Shown: positions 11,101-25,213 of the stretch, piece after piece | How the letters are laid out: each line of letters starts with the position of its first letter | Position numbering within the stretch: the stretch's first letter is position 1 | DNA from: Amaurobius ferox | Lineage: Eukaryota; Arthropoda; Arachnida; Araneae; Amaurobiidae | Assembly (NCBI GenBank): GCA_951213105.1 | Contig: OX578136.1 | Location: 160,258,178-160,322,177, forward strand | Length of the DNA: 64,000 bases | Reading direction: 5' to 3' | The notes under the pieces: model-generated | What the model was told of the DNA's origin: nothing | Databases searched by the model: none | What the model saw: the letters and a program-made list of their open reading frames with translations, nothing else | Made by a program: the position numbers and the translations under genes

Positions 11101-14100
11101 CCGTCCAACCTACCAGAAAGGTGTAAGGTAACTGTTTGGACGGCTGGAGGTTCTTATTTGTAAAACATATGCAAACTATCTTACACCTGTGCTCCAAATT
11201 TGTACAATTTTCACTTAGCTCGTAAACACAGCTATAAATATTTATGATATCATAATCACAGAACACATCTGCGAGGGACATTCCCAAAAATTTGGAAGGC
11301 ACTCCCATTTCAGGTAACAGTATTTATAGCTCTGTTTTGCATGTATTATACATTTGTTAGCATGGAATAGTGGATATCTGCAATAGCATCAAGGAACTTG
11401 CTAGGATCTACAGGGCTAAAGTGGATAGTGCAGATATAAATATTTTTACATTTTTAAAAAATATTTAATAGTTGTTGTTTCTTCACTTAAAATTATCATT
11501 TAGTTATGGGGATTATTTTAAGAAATCAAAAATTGTGTAAACTTTTTTTAATTTATAAAACAAGTTTACTTCACTTGATCCTAATTCATCATTTTTTACT
11601 GGCTGTAAAACTTTCAAGAAAAGATACTATTTCTTAGACTATTTTTTTTTTATGGAAAAATAAAGTCTCTTTTTCATCTCTAACGGAATCTGCTAACAAA
11701 TTCTAATTACCGTATAAAAAATTTATCCATAGTTTATTTAATTAATAGTTTTTTTCTTTTGTAGAGTGAAGTAAAGTAGGTATAGTGTTGAGTTTAGCAA
11801 ATGCATATGGGTATTGGGTAGTACAGATATAAATATTTTTACGCTTTTAAGAAACATTTAATAGTTGTTGTTTCTTCACTTAAAATTATCATTTAGTTAT
11901 GGGGATAATTTTAAGAAATTAAAAATTATTGTTGGCTTTTCTCTGTGAACAAGAAGAAAGTTAAACACAGGATATTATTGACAGAAAATAGCTCATCTGA
12001 TAATACAGCAGAAGCTACAACTACATCATTGAAGCAAGATGAACAAAGTACATCATTGGGATAAACAGGTCCAAGCACATCATTGAAGCAAAGAAGTCCA
12101 AGCACATCACAAGGCCATCCTAACCTTGCCATATCACAAGATGATGCTGATTCAATAACATCACAAGATGCAACCAATCCAGCTACACCACAAGATAATG
12201 CTCATTCAGCCACATCACAAAATAATACTCAGTGAGCAGAAACATTTTCTTCCTTGAAGAACTTTCTCAAGCTCAAAGAGAGGACAGAGATATCTAGCCA
12301 ATCCTGATCTGCAAACAACAAGCTAATGAAAAGCCAATTTGGCAAGAAATTTCCTACTTCTCACCTGAAACAAAACAATACTAGCACTGTGAGATTCTCT
12401 GCACTTGAGGAACAGGGTAGTGTACCGTAAATGGGAGAGCAATAAGATAAAGAGCATCACATTGAGATAAAGAGCATCAAATGGCAGTTGCTGCTCCCTC
12501 GTTCCAGAGTGTCCAGCATACTAAAGGAGATACATGACAGCTCCACTGGAAGACATTTTGGCATAAGCAAGATGCTGAACAGAACTTGTGAATGTTTCAT
12601 CTGGTGCAATGCGAAATCCGATGTTGAATGCTGGTGCAAAGAATACACGGAATGAGGCACTCAGGAAGATGAAAGCATGTGAGCCTATTCCATGTTACAA
12701 TGTCATAGCTCCTTTCAAGAGAATTGCACTTGATGTTTTGGGGCCACTACCATGAACTTTAGACAATAATAAATACATCCTAGTAGTGATGGACTACTTC
12801 ACAAAGTGGTCAAAAGCTTACGCAATCCCTGACCAAGAGTCTACAATCATCAGTGCAGTTCTGACTCAGAACTGGATATGTCGTTACGGGGTTCCCTCTC
12901 TTATCCATTCTGACCAGAGAACGAAATTTAGCTCTGGCATATTCACCAGACTGTGCAAACTACTCGGACTGAACAAAAATTGAACTACTCCTCTTTATCC
13001 TCAATTGGACGGCATGGTAGAGAGATTCAATGGAATGATACTTAAACATCTCTCCATATTCGTATCCAGAAACCAGAAAGACTGGGACTGTCACCTACCT
13101 TTGTTCCTGTTGGCCTACAGAAGTGCTGTTTATGAATCAACCGGTCATTCTCTGTCAAATATGCTGTTTGACTGTGATCTATAACTAACATGTGACCTAA
13201 TGTTTGGAAGACCATGTGATGCTCCTTCATCACCTGATAAATATGAGCAAGAGCTGCAGGCATGGTTGTATGAGTTTCATCGTTTCCCTCGCAAGAGGAT
13301 CAATATTGCTACCAATAGAATGAAGACCCAGTATGACACTAAAGCTAATGAGGTACTATACCAGGAAGGCGACAAGTATGGCTGTTCAACCCTCGACGAT
13401 GACCTGGATTTTCACCAAAACTGCAACACAACTGGGAAGGACATTACGTCATCAATAAAATAATAAACAGTGTTGTTTATCGAATCCACAAATTGTCATC
13501 AGACAAGCCAAAAGTCGTCCATATCAGCAGGATAGCCCCATTTTTTGGTCTACAATAGATTGATACTGCCTGAGACATGCAGTCTTAGGGAGGGGCAGTG
13601 TTGTGAATATGTAATTTTCCTTTGCTGGCATCTCCCATCTTATCTTTTATCTCTTTTGCAGACGAAATGGCTCCATTGTGTTTTCTCAGGAAGACTGCAG
13701 TATGAGCATTCTTTCCCATGATCTCACTCTATGGTTGCTAGAATTTCGAATCAGAAGAAGGATTTCCAGATTTAGCAATTTGACAACTTCTCGAAACATC
13801 GCCAAATAACGATTATTCTATGAGATATTAGATAATTCTAGAAATTTCTGCAAAGAGAGCCTATAAAATGGAGTTATCACTCAGTGGACGTTCTGTTGAC
13901 TAGTTGACAAGATACAAGCTATAGTAAACTGTGATTTTTTGTCAATGTTTTAAAAATAGTAGCTGTAGTTTTATGAAAGTATTTTCGTCAGTATTTTGAG
14001 AATAATATCTCTTATTTTGTGAAATTAGTGGAACATTTAAGTGTTGTTCTTCTGTATACTGTTCCTGTTTACATTGTGGTTTTGAATAAACATGCTTAGT

Positions 14101-17100
14101 TATCCAGAAATTGGAACTCATTCTTGTATCCTTATAGCACACCCATGATTCCAGAGGATACGTTCGTAATAATATTTTGATGAGAAAAATCTGTGGTTGG
14201 GGTATTTGACTGAAATCGAAGGAAAAAGTAAAAGTATTACCAATAAATAGATTGCAAGCAATTTGTAGTCCAATGAAAGCATTATAAGAATATATAATTG
14301 GATTTTTAATCAAATTCTTAGTTTTTGAAACACAGTTATAAATTTGATATTTTAGTATTTTGAACACATGGTTCTAATTTCAATATTTTAATATTTCGAA
14401 CTCTTTTGAATATATATATATATATAAAAGACAAAACATACACAAAGATAGATGTTATTCACACAAAAGCATTTCGGGTCTATTGAACTGGAGTCATTGA
14501 CAATTTTTTTTTTACTAAGGTCAGTAAATATACGGACCCATTTTTTTTTTTATATATAAGTAGTTCCTAAAATTTCCTGGGATTTCTGAATTTTCTATAT
14601 TCTAATTTTCATTAATTTATAGGATTCATAGTTGTTTTTACCTATTTTTAGGGATTTGCCACTCCTATTTTTAGTGGTTTATCACTACTATTTTTCTTAC
14701 AATTTGGTATGCAGGGACAGCAACCAAATAAAATTTGGTTGCTGTCCCTGCATATATCAGTTTGAATTTATGCAAAATTGAACCTATTCTCAGTGGATAA
14801 GCATAATAAAATAATTTAGAGGAATATAAAACCAGGGACCAAAATTAGCAAATAAAGCTGTATTTTAACATGGTTGCACATAAAATTAAAATACAATAAC
14901 TGAATTACAGGTGAAAATAATTTAATGACATTTAGCAATATTTTTATTATACTGGAACCTTGGTTTTGCATTTCTCTGCGGAATTGATTAAAAATTGCTA
15001 TGTGCAGGAAAACACAATACACTGAAAAATATTTTAACTAGTAATAAAAATCAAGGATAACAAGTAAGAAAATAAATATACTACTCACTAAGCTTTACTT
15101 TTTTACTTGTTAAAAGTTTAATTCCGTGTGTCCTTGGTAGTAGAAGTACAACGTTTGATTATATTTTGGTTTCATTTTACTGCTGTCCAAATAATTTGAA
15201 TTTTTGAAATTGCAAAAAATAGAATGCAAATTGTATTTAAAAGTATTTAAGGATGTAGGATTTTGGTGAACTGCAACTTTTCTAATTTCAAGTATTCTAT
15301 TTTCATACATAATTTAAAACAAAAAAGTTTTTATAAATGGAAATTAATAGGTAACCTTACTGAATAACTTAGTTTTATTTACTAGATATTAAAATTAACT
15401 CATTTGATACATATTGTTTATTACCGCACACAAAAAATTATAAATTATTTAATAATTTTTTTTTGTTGCTATGTAACTGCTTTAGAAAAAGTGACAAATG
15501 CTTTCTAAATACAACTTTTATGTTTGATTCTGCATGTGGTAGCCTTCTAGTAATATAACCTCTAGGTCATATTTGAAAAGTCACTGTGGTAATGACTAGA
15601 GCTTTTGTAAACAAGTTTTGGTTATCTTGGCCGGCTTCAGTCACAATTTAAGACTGAAATGAAATTGACCAAGAATTTTCCCTGGTCATTTGGTATTTCG
15701 ATTATAGGGTCATGCGATGAGCATTTTTTTTTTTTTTTTTTCCCCTAATTTTCCAGCTCAGTAACAGAAGACTGAAGAAACAACCATTATATGTCATAGT
15801 GGTTTCTGTTAGGATGAAATTTCGAACAGCTGTAATTTTAGTAAATATAAAATCATTTTCAACAAAAATAACAGAATAATACTACAACATTAGGAATGAA
15901 AATGTTTTTATAAGACATTTTAAATAAGCATTTTTAAAATGAAAAGTTCTAATACTGTTAAAGAAAAAGCTTCCAAAATTTTATTATTTAACAACCAGCA
16001 TTTGTTGACTGGTTTTAATCTTGTTAGAGTTCATCAACACCATATGAAAGACTCTGATAACCTCTAATAAGAGAAAAATGATAAATATAGAAATTCACTC
16101 TAAACTGCAGTCTAAAATAATCTGTAATAAAAATATTTTATTAATAACAGAATAAAAAGTTGATTAAAAGTATCAACTAGTTTTGGAGTCATGAAACAGT
16201 AGGGTATGTAACATTCTGGGAAAACATGAAAATCTGCCCTCATCCTTGATGTTTGTCAAAACTCATAAAGTGATGAAAATGAGAAGAAACTATAAAAATA
16301 TTTTAAATGTGGACATTTGGAAGGATTGGGGAGAAAAAAGATCATGAATAACTGACTGACCATATAAAATTGTTAACTTTAAACATTTAGCTTGCGTAAA
16401 AGAATATTAAAAAAAACTATAAATTTATTTACCTAACACAATTTTACATGTGAATTTGGTGTGTTTAAATATTAGACAAATGTTTTTCTGTAGTGTAGTT
16501 TAATAAATAAATTTCACTCTAAGAATTAATATGCATATCTGAATACATGCACGTCTATACTATTTATCACTTAAATAGGATTTAATGTTTATCATGAATA
16601 AAAAAATGGAAAACGCCCTGGAAATTTATCATGTTTTCTTTTAGAAAACCTGAAACATCCAAGGAATTTGATTTGTAGTTTTAGTAGACACCATTAAACA
16701 GTGTGCTACAGATAGAAAAACAGAGCAATCACACCAGCAAGGATAAGAATGTATCTGTCAACATACATATTCTTGCTTAGACATTTTGCTAGCAAATACA
16801 GTAACTGAATTTTATTATTAAATGTTATTTTGCAATTATTTATGAACATCAGAAGTTTATTTTTAAAAGTAATACAAAAGCAAGGACTAACAATTTTTGC
16901 TTGATATTAAAATTTTGATTTATAAATTTATTTTAATTTTAGTTGTGGAACAGAGTGATATTACTCGTTACTTTGCAAATTTTGATGAAGATTTCTTTCA
17001 CCACTGTGAAAAAGAGTTAAGAAAAATAAATACATTTTTCTCAGGTGAGACATTGTACAATGAACATCCAAAACATTGTTTAAATTTTCATTTTAAAGCT

Positions 17101-20100
17101 ATTTTTGTAAGACTTTAATTTTATCAAACATTTAATGAATTGTTCCTCTTGTAGAAAAAATTGCAGAAGCCACTCGCAAATCCAGCAATTTAAAAAGTGA
17201 ACTGCATAATGTTGTTTCCGTCGATGAAGGCATTGGAAGTGGGAGTGGTAAAAGGTAATTTTATAAGCTGCTTTGAGTATTTCATGTTAAATTTTTTCTT
17301 CTTTTTTTCCATCTTCGGTTAATTATAATGGTAAAAAATTTTTAAAAACCTTAGGGCATATAAACTTACCAAATATATGTGCAACTAAGCATAATAAATC
17401 TTCAAATAATTGCTCAAAAATTGCTGCAATAACACAATAACTTAAAACTTCACAAATACAGAAATATACTGGTTTCATAGGCAAATAACAACCATCATCT
17501 TCATGACTGACAAGCAGTACGATGTCACTTACTCAAGTCAGGTAGACTTGACTTGAGTAAGTGTGGTCATTCTTCTTGTCAATCTTGAAGAAGTCTGTTA
17601 TTTGCTGTTGAAACTAGTAGATCAGTATATTTCTATACTTATGCTGTATTTACGCAGTTTTAATTTATTGTATCATAACAAATCTTATTCATGTAAATAT
17701 TGGATATTAAAATAAAAATAATTTGTTGTCTTCCATTAATGATTTTCTTTACATATTAAAAAAATTTCAATGCTGTGGGAAAACATTGACAAATATTAGG
17801 GCTTTTGCATGCTTTTTGTAACTGATTAAAATAAGTGTATGAAATTTTCATGGAAATATCATTTTACTCTTTCAACAAATATTACACTTTTTATGAGGAA
17901 AGTAAAATTTTTAATATCTTTAGAACAATTTGAGAAACTTCTAAGCAATAGTGTTAATTTATTTCTGATTAGAAATATTTACAAATAATCCATTGATTTA
18001 ATAAAAGTGAGCATATTTAATCTTTTATGATTTTTTTTTTCATTTTAGATCAAAAGCATATATAACTTGAGACTGTTGCATGCTAGCATCTTATAATGTC
18101 AGTTACTTTAAAAAGTAAAATAATACTTATAAATAAATTTCATATTTAGCATTATTATTTATTCCAATGTAGGCAGATGACTAAATATGCTGTTGGTGTA
18201 TAAAGAGAGTTCAATGTTGATCGCATAAGATTAATTTATTAAACTAGGGGGCTCGCCAACCCCCCTAACTCGCTCCGCTAGTTGGAAAGCTGCACCTTCT
18301 ACTTACTGTAGTCACAGGGTTCACTTCACACCCATCTCTTCTAAAAATTCTACTTTCAAAAATTTCCTTTTACCATGCTCACCAATTTTCTGCAGGAGGT
18401 AAAAGCAGGGATTTTTCCCAGATGTGGGAATCCAAATACTGAATTCCTTGATCCAGAGCTCGTTTCGCGAGCTATTTCAAGCCAAACTAAAGTTTAAATT
18501 GGTAAACAGTTTATTTCATTGTATTACTCTATTATTTCTCTATAAATGTACCAAATTTCATATTTTTGTATGCTATAGTTTTTGCGGTACGTGACAGAGA
18601 ATTCATTGGATATGCCAAAATGAAAGAAAAATTTTCACTTCAGAAATGCATAAAAAGTAAAATATCTCTTAAACTACATTGAAATAAAAAAAAGGCTCCA
18701 TCCTACAAAAATTCAAATATGTAGGTACCTGTTTGCAGAAATTCGTGGTCTTGCTATTGTTGGTCTACCCAGGATGCGAATTCGCAGCTCAAATATTTTG
18801 TCTTTGACTTTGACATTACATATATCTTAAACTACACTATATATTGAAAAATGGTTTATCTCAACTTGTTTCCCAAAGCTTACTTTACAAGTGTACCGAA
18901 TTTTATATTTTTATATGCTATAGTTTTTGCGGTACAAAACAGAGAAACTCTAGAAATGAAAAATTTGTTAAACAGCAGCGTCGGCGGTATCAGTTACTTT
19001 TTTTTAATATAGAGAGATTACAAAATAAATTATGTTTTGCAGGTTTGCTGTAAAGAAAGCTCTGAATAAGCAAGTCAAGAAAAATATCCAGTACAGGAAA
19101 ATGCACGAATTACGATTAGCATTTAGTGAATTTTATCTGAGTTTAATTCTTCTGCAAAATTATCAAAATCTGAATTTCACTGGCTTTCGCAAGATTTTAA
19201 AAAAGCATGATAAGGTAAGTTTTTACAATTCATAATTTTAGCATGTATTTGTTTATGTTCTATGTATGTATTGTATATGTTCTATAATCAAAGTTCGTAT
19301 CATTTTATCATTTCAGAATTTGATTTTTTTAAGTCTGAAATGTTGATAAAAGTGTACTTATTAAACTTTATCTAATGAGTGTATGTCTAAATTAAAATGA
19401 GGGTATGTTAAATCTGTTTTCATTCATATTTTATTATTCACATTCAACTCTTTTTGAATGGACGTTATGTAATCTTATTTTTTTCAATTCTATTTATCCA
19501 AATCTTGACAATAAATTTTATGAATCAAATCTCAATTGTGTTAGGAAAAAAAAATCTATGAGTCAAATCTCAATTTTATGTATATTAATGATTGTCAAAA
19601 TACTTAAAATAACATCTATCTTCAGTTTAGTACTTAGTATAAGTTCCTGTACTACTTAACTGGAAACTTAAATACATTTCATTCTTTTTTCATAACATGA
19701 ATAAATGTTTAAAAGAATGTATCAGAAAATTACTATTGCAACTTTAAAATTCTGTGGTAACTAAGCTCTAACTAAATAAAGTGAGTTTAACAATACACAT
19801 CTTAGTCTATCATATACTAGCAGTATGATATATTACCAATAATAGTTTTGCGTACCTGTATGACTTTTTATTTATAAAATTCTGCCAGAGTTTCATTTGC
19901 ACATGTAGATTTTTTCACATATCCATATCCACTCATACTTCTATGCGTGTTTCCACAGATAAATTATATTTTCCTTGTGCTTGAATCTTCTGATGGTTTG
20001 CATTTCTTTTTTTAATTTCTTTCATTTAGTACAGATTTATGCAAGCTTTCCCCATCATTAAGCAGTGGTCTTTAAAACATTCTGCCAGAGTAAACATTAT

Positions 20101-23100
20101 ACCAGAATTATTACAGAGCATAATGTGTTGTGCCTTTTCATGCTTTCTAAAATCAGTAATATAATGCTTACAAGCACCAAGTTACATACCTCTGATTTAA
20201 TGTAATGACTACACACTTTGAGTGTTGTAAATACCGTGCTGAAAATACCGGTTCTCGTTAGATCACCGAAGTCAAGCAGCATCGGGCGCGGTTAGTACTT
20301 GGTGGGTGACCACCTCGGAACACCGCGTGCTGTTGGCCATCTCGGGTGCGGTATCCCCGTGGTTTGCGCGCTAGATTTGCACGCTACCACAAATGCCGCC
20401 GTGTTCATGCGGAGTACGATCACGTTAAACATGTGGGTCCGTAAGTCCTTCCGAGAGGTTGGTGGTAGGGGAAGGAGGGTACGGTCCCTGTGGATGCCTC
20501 CCCCACTGGGTTCCGCTCTAAATTGGGTGGCACTTCCCGGCCGTCCATACAGTTACCTTACACCTTTCTGGTAGGTCGGACGGTCTGGGTCTCAACAACA
20601 CTTTGAGTGTTAATATCGGTTTTTTATATTGCAGAATTTTCTTGAGGTCATTTATCTCCTTTTACTTTCTTATAGTATACTATAATGTAGTATACAGTAA
20701 ACATTATAACAGAATTATAGCAAATCAGTAGTCAGTTTTCTTCTCAGATTGTATATGCATGCATAAACATATGTTGATGGACCAAAGTGAAATTCTTAAA
20801 TAATTTATCATTGACATGACAATGAATATTGGTATTTTAGTCCTAATTCTATTACATATGTACAATAATATAGAGTCACTAAAAATTTGAAAATATATTT
20901 TAGCTGTCTGTTTTGCACTTCCTTGCCATTTTGTTTTAATTGTTTCAATTTTTTCTTTATTACTTATAAAAGTTTATATAAATAGTAATACCTATTTACA
21001 AGTCAACTTAAAATTTAAGCCAAACTGGTGAGCCATAAGTGGAAATTTCGTGGACCACTCACTGTAGAGAAAGTGTCACTATACCAAAAATTTTCATATT
21101 TGAGATTTTGGCAGAAATGCATGTTTTAACATGTTCTAAATATATTTCAAACATCTATTGGACAAAGATACATCTGTGTGTATCTGTAAGATATAGGCAA
21201 AATAACTTAAGAATGAATGCATGTTTTGAAATGACATTATATGTTTAGAAATGTTATATGAAAATTAGAAGTTCTAGACACACTTTTTGTGATTTGTTTA
21301 ATTAGAACAGATGTTATAGGAAAAAAGTTTTTGATAACATTTTCTGTTGAAGAAAAATGATAATTATCAGAAACATTAGTATATGTAATATACTTTGTTC
21401 ATAAGACTATTAAATTAATAGGTAATATATAAAATGAATTTGCTTAAATGCATAGAATTCATTTTCTTAACTAATCCATTACTCACAAAAAAAAAATTAG
21501 AATTTTTTGAATTATTTTCAAATGAAAGTTCATGTAAATATATACTTTTACACTATTCTGGTGCTTGATGCATTTTCCATGTGATGTACTGTAGCTGATT
21601 TGATATAGCTGATTGATTCATATATAAATGTAGTGAATGTAATTAGTTAAAATTGATATATGTAACATTCACCTATGAAGGCATTTTTTATGAACATTTT
21701 GCAATTGTGGGAACGAGATATTTCTATTATGTATTATTTGAATCATTATGGTATAAATATACCTTAATAATATAGTATATCAATGTTTAAGATATTGGAG
21801 AGAAGCTTCTCAATTCCAATATGTTTCTAAATATTTTCTGCTCTATTATTATTTAATAATTTGATCCCTTCCCCTTTTCATCTCTGCAAACAAATTCTTT
21901 TAAATGAAAGTACAACTAAATATATAATGCTCAGTTATGCACTTTGTAGTGGATGAGCATAGTATGCATGTCTGTATATATTTTATAATTAATTTTCTTG
22001 GCTTCAAGTTTTTTTTTAATATTTATAAAAATCAGATTTATTATAATTTGATTAAGTAGAAAAATATATTTATAAATCAGAACTTAATTATTCAAAACGG
22101 TTATACTAAGCAATTTATAAAATATCTAAAGTATCAAAATTAACAATTGTTACTAAACATTTATTTTAGTAATGATACCACTTGTTTCGTAGAGCAATTC
22201 TAGTTTGGTGAATCATTTCTTGAGTCTAGGCATGATAGTAAAATTAAATATTTTAATTTATTCTTGACTTATGTTATTCATCAAAATTATGAACTTGCCA
22301 CCCAAAACTGATGCTTTATTGAGCATCATTCCTTGCAATCATCAATATTATTTTGTTTTCAACCAGTCATATTAAAAATCAATACCAACCAAGATTTTGT
22401 ATGAGTAAATCAATCTGCAAAATTTATTGCCTGAGTATGTATTGTTCAAAAGTTAGATCCCATACAATCAAGTCAATTGATTGAGCTAAATTGTGATATT
22501 TGCATTCTCATAATAAGATATTTTGTGAAGTTATGTACAAATTGAAATTAAATATTTGATTTAGTTATTAGGTACTGAAGCAGGTGCCAGATGGAGGCAG
22601 CAGTGGGTGGAGATTGCTCCATTTTATGTTAATAAAGATATAGACAAGTTGATCCATGATACAGAGGTTTGAAATTTTGGTTTCTTGCAGGAATATATTA
22701 CAAACTTTTCTCAATTTATGAATAACTTCCATTTCTAGAGAGATCATTTGCCATGTTATGTGTTATTAAATGCTTAATCATTCATCCCTGACCTAGTAAC
22801 TCTATTGCAAAGCCCCAATTAGTATGAATAATTATTCCCACAAAACCATGGTATAAAATGAATCTGTACAAGTCAAAGCTGTTATAACACATAAGTATGG
22901 TAATCGGTTGCATCATTATGAAAATATACTATATACATTTTTTTTATATTTTTGTTTATTAGTATATTAAGGTAATATATAACCAAGGAGTAATAAAATG
23001 CATTTATGACTTAAGTTTAATATAATTTGGGCAACGAAAATATTGTTACATTTTTTAAGTATTTGAAATAGCTAGACTGCATCGTCTTCTTTTTTTTTTT

Positions 23101-25179
23101 CTAAGTCTTCTTGCATTTGCTCTTTGTTGAATACTAAAACATAAACAGCTTGCATATCTCTAAAAATAAACAACTGTAGATATTAATATTTAGATATATG
23201 TGATTTGAATTGGGCCATGAACATGCAATCTCCACTGAGAATGCCATATGTGAAGTATGTGTAGAACAAGAAATTAAAAAAATTGCTCCTTGAAGATCTC
23301 CTTGAACTGATATGTAGGCATAAGTGGTGTAACATTGTGAAGCTAAGTAGTAATTTTTAATTGTAGTACACTATTTTATTTAAAAAATAGTACTAATCGA
23401 TTTTTAACTCGTATTAAATGAAGTCTAATATTTTATAATTCATACTAAACTGAATTCCATACTTTTTGTTGGGGAAATGTGTGTGCAGCTTTCTAAAGGT
23501 TTCTAAAATTTAAATCGTTCTAAAACTTGTAAAAGTACTTGAACTTAAAAGATACCTGAAAATTTGTAAAGTATCTAAAAATACATTAAAAATCTAAAAG
23601 TGTGCAATTTGGCAAGTACTCCCTAATAAAAATATGTAAACCTACTAAAATGAAACACAAAATAGATAAAAAACACAAATTTAAGTTTTTAAAGATGTCT
23701 AATGTTTATTTAAAATTTAATTTCACTTTTAAGTATTTTGCATCGCATTTAAATAAATAACTTCATGTTAAATAAATAATATGGTTGAAAGTATAGTAAT
23801 AGAACAAGACACTAGAATTATAAAAGTTAAAGAAAGCAATATTAAATAATTAGTTTAAGGCATCATCGCATTAAAGAAAAGTTTGCCAAAAAAGAATTTA
23901 GAATTAAAAGGAACACATCTTTTAGCCAGAAAGGAAACTTAGAACATTAGAATTTAAAGTTTATATTGGAATGCAAAGATAATTAAACTAAATGTAACAA
24001 ATTAACATAATTATAAAACAATTCAATCCACAATAAACATCATTAATTTAACCCAGGTTCAGAGAGACCTAAATGCATATATAAGTCAATGGGGTCTTTC
24101 CCTTACCCAATCGGAATATAAAACATTTCAAAGATATCATCTATATTTTAAGGAACATTATGACTATTGAAAACAAGAGAAATTAAAATAGAAATCACCC
24201 AAAAATATTCAAAACCATCAAGGAGCACACTGAAGTATAAACAGATACCTCTGGCAGATCCATCCATGGTAGAAAAGCACAAGTCCAATTATAAAACAGA
24301 AGGAAAGCAATGTAATCTATTGTAGTGAGGTTTTTCTTTACTATATGTGTAAGATCAAAACTGATCTAATTCTAACTGGCATCACATATCAGATCCTCTT
24401 AAAGTTTATAAATGCCTAAAATTGTTAATTATAAAATATTTAATAAACTGGTTTATTTTTACTATGTGTAATTAATGAAATTCCCCATTAATGAAATTTG
24501 CCTTTCAGTATTGATATCAGTAACAGAGGTGGGTTGCAATATAATGCAATGACCTCCTATGAGTTTTATAGGTGCAGAAGTCATTATATGGAAATGAGTT
24601 TTTAACACCCACTATCAGGTCACTTAATTTGGATAAAACAATTTAGCACCACATTTAGTGCACTTGCTATATTGCAGTACATTTTGATGCTTGTCATGCA
24701 TTGCTGCATATTCATACAATTCAGTGTAGAGGGACTCTATTCTAAATTTATTTAATAAATAAAATTTAAACAATATAGTGCTAAAATTAATGTTAAGCAA
24801 AATATATATTATTGGAAGATAATGATTGTGATGGCCAAATAAGTGATTTAAAAAATATATGTAATGAGGTTAAGTAATGATAATTTATGTTGCTATTTAT
24901 GAATAATAAGAAGTCAAATTGTAAGCAAAAGTTTCATTGAAAAAAATTTCTGAGTTAGAAGAGAAATATATGTGTAAATCAGTAGATTTGAGTTATTTTA
25001 ATGTATATTTAGTGTATTTTATGTGATTATTTTGGAAGGGAATAGATTTGTTGAACTTAGTATTAGATGCCATCAAAGCTAAGGAGGAAAAGACATAAAT
25101 TGATTGAAATAATGCAATTAAGCATCAAAACAAAAAGTACTATTAAAAATTCTATATTATTAAAAATAGCAAAAAATAC

Positions 25180-25213
<34 letters not shown>

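Larger units (their letters stand above)
10386..16942 (+). other. XPR1 intron 2
   Basis: Intron of about 6.6 kb containing a SINE tail (11081-11149), a pair of ~105-bp direct repeats (about 11425 and 11826), a decayed gypsy element with 3' LTR (about 12430-14100) and a perfect hairpin (14708-14754). Nothing was recognised from 14760 to 16942. Confidence 0.7.
17255..19042 (+). other. XPR1 intron 4
   Basis: Holds the foldback element (17440-17668) and a minus-strand Helitron (18244-19017). Between them, 17669-18243 is plain AT-rich sequence. Confidence 0.75.

Noticed and set aside
20299..20574. Open frames of 91 and 84 residues over 20299-20574 and 62542-62796 with similar proteins.
   Set aside because: Both lie within 5S-headed SINEs; the similarity reflects the SINE, not a gene.
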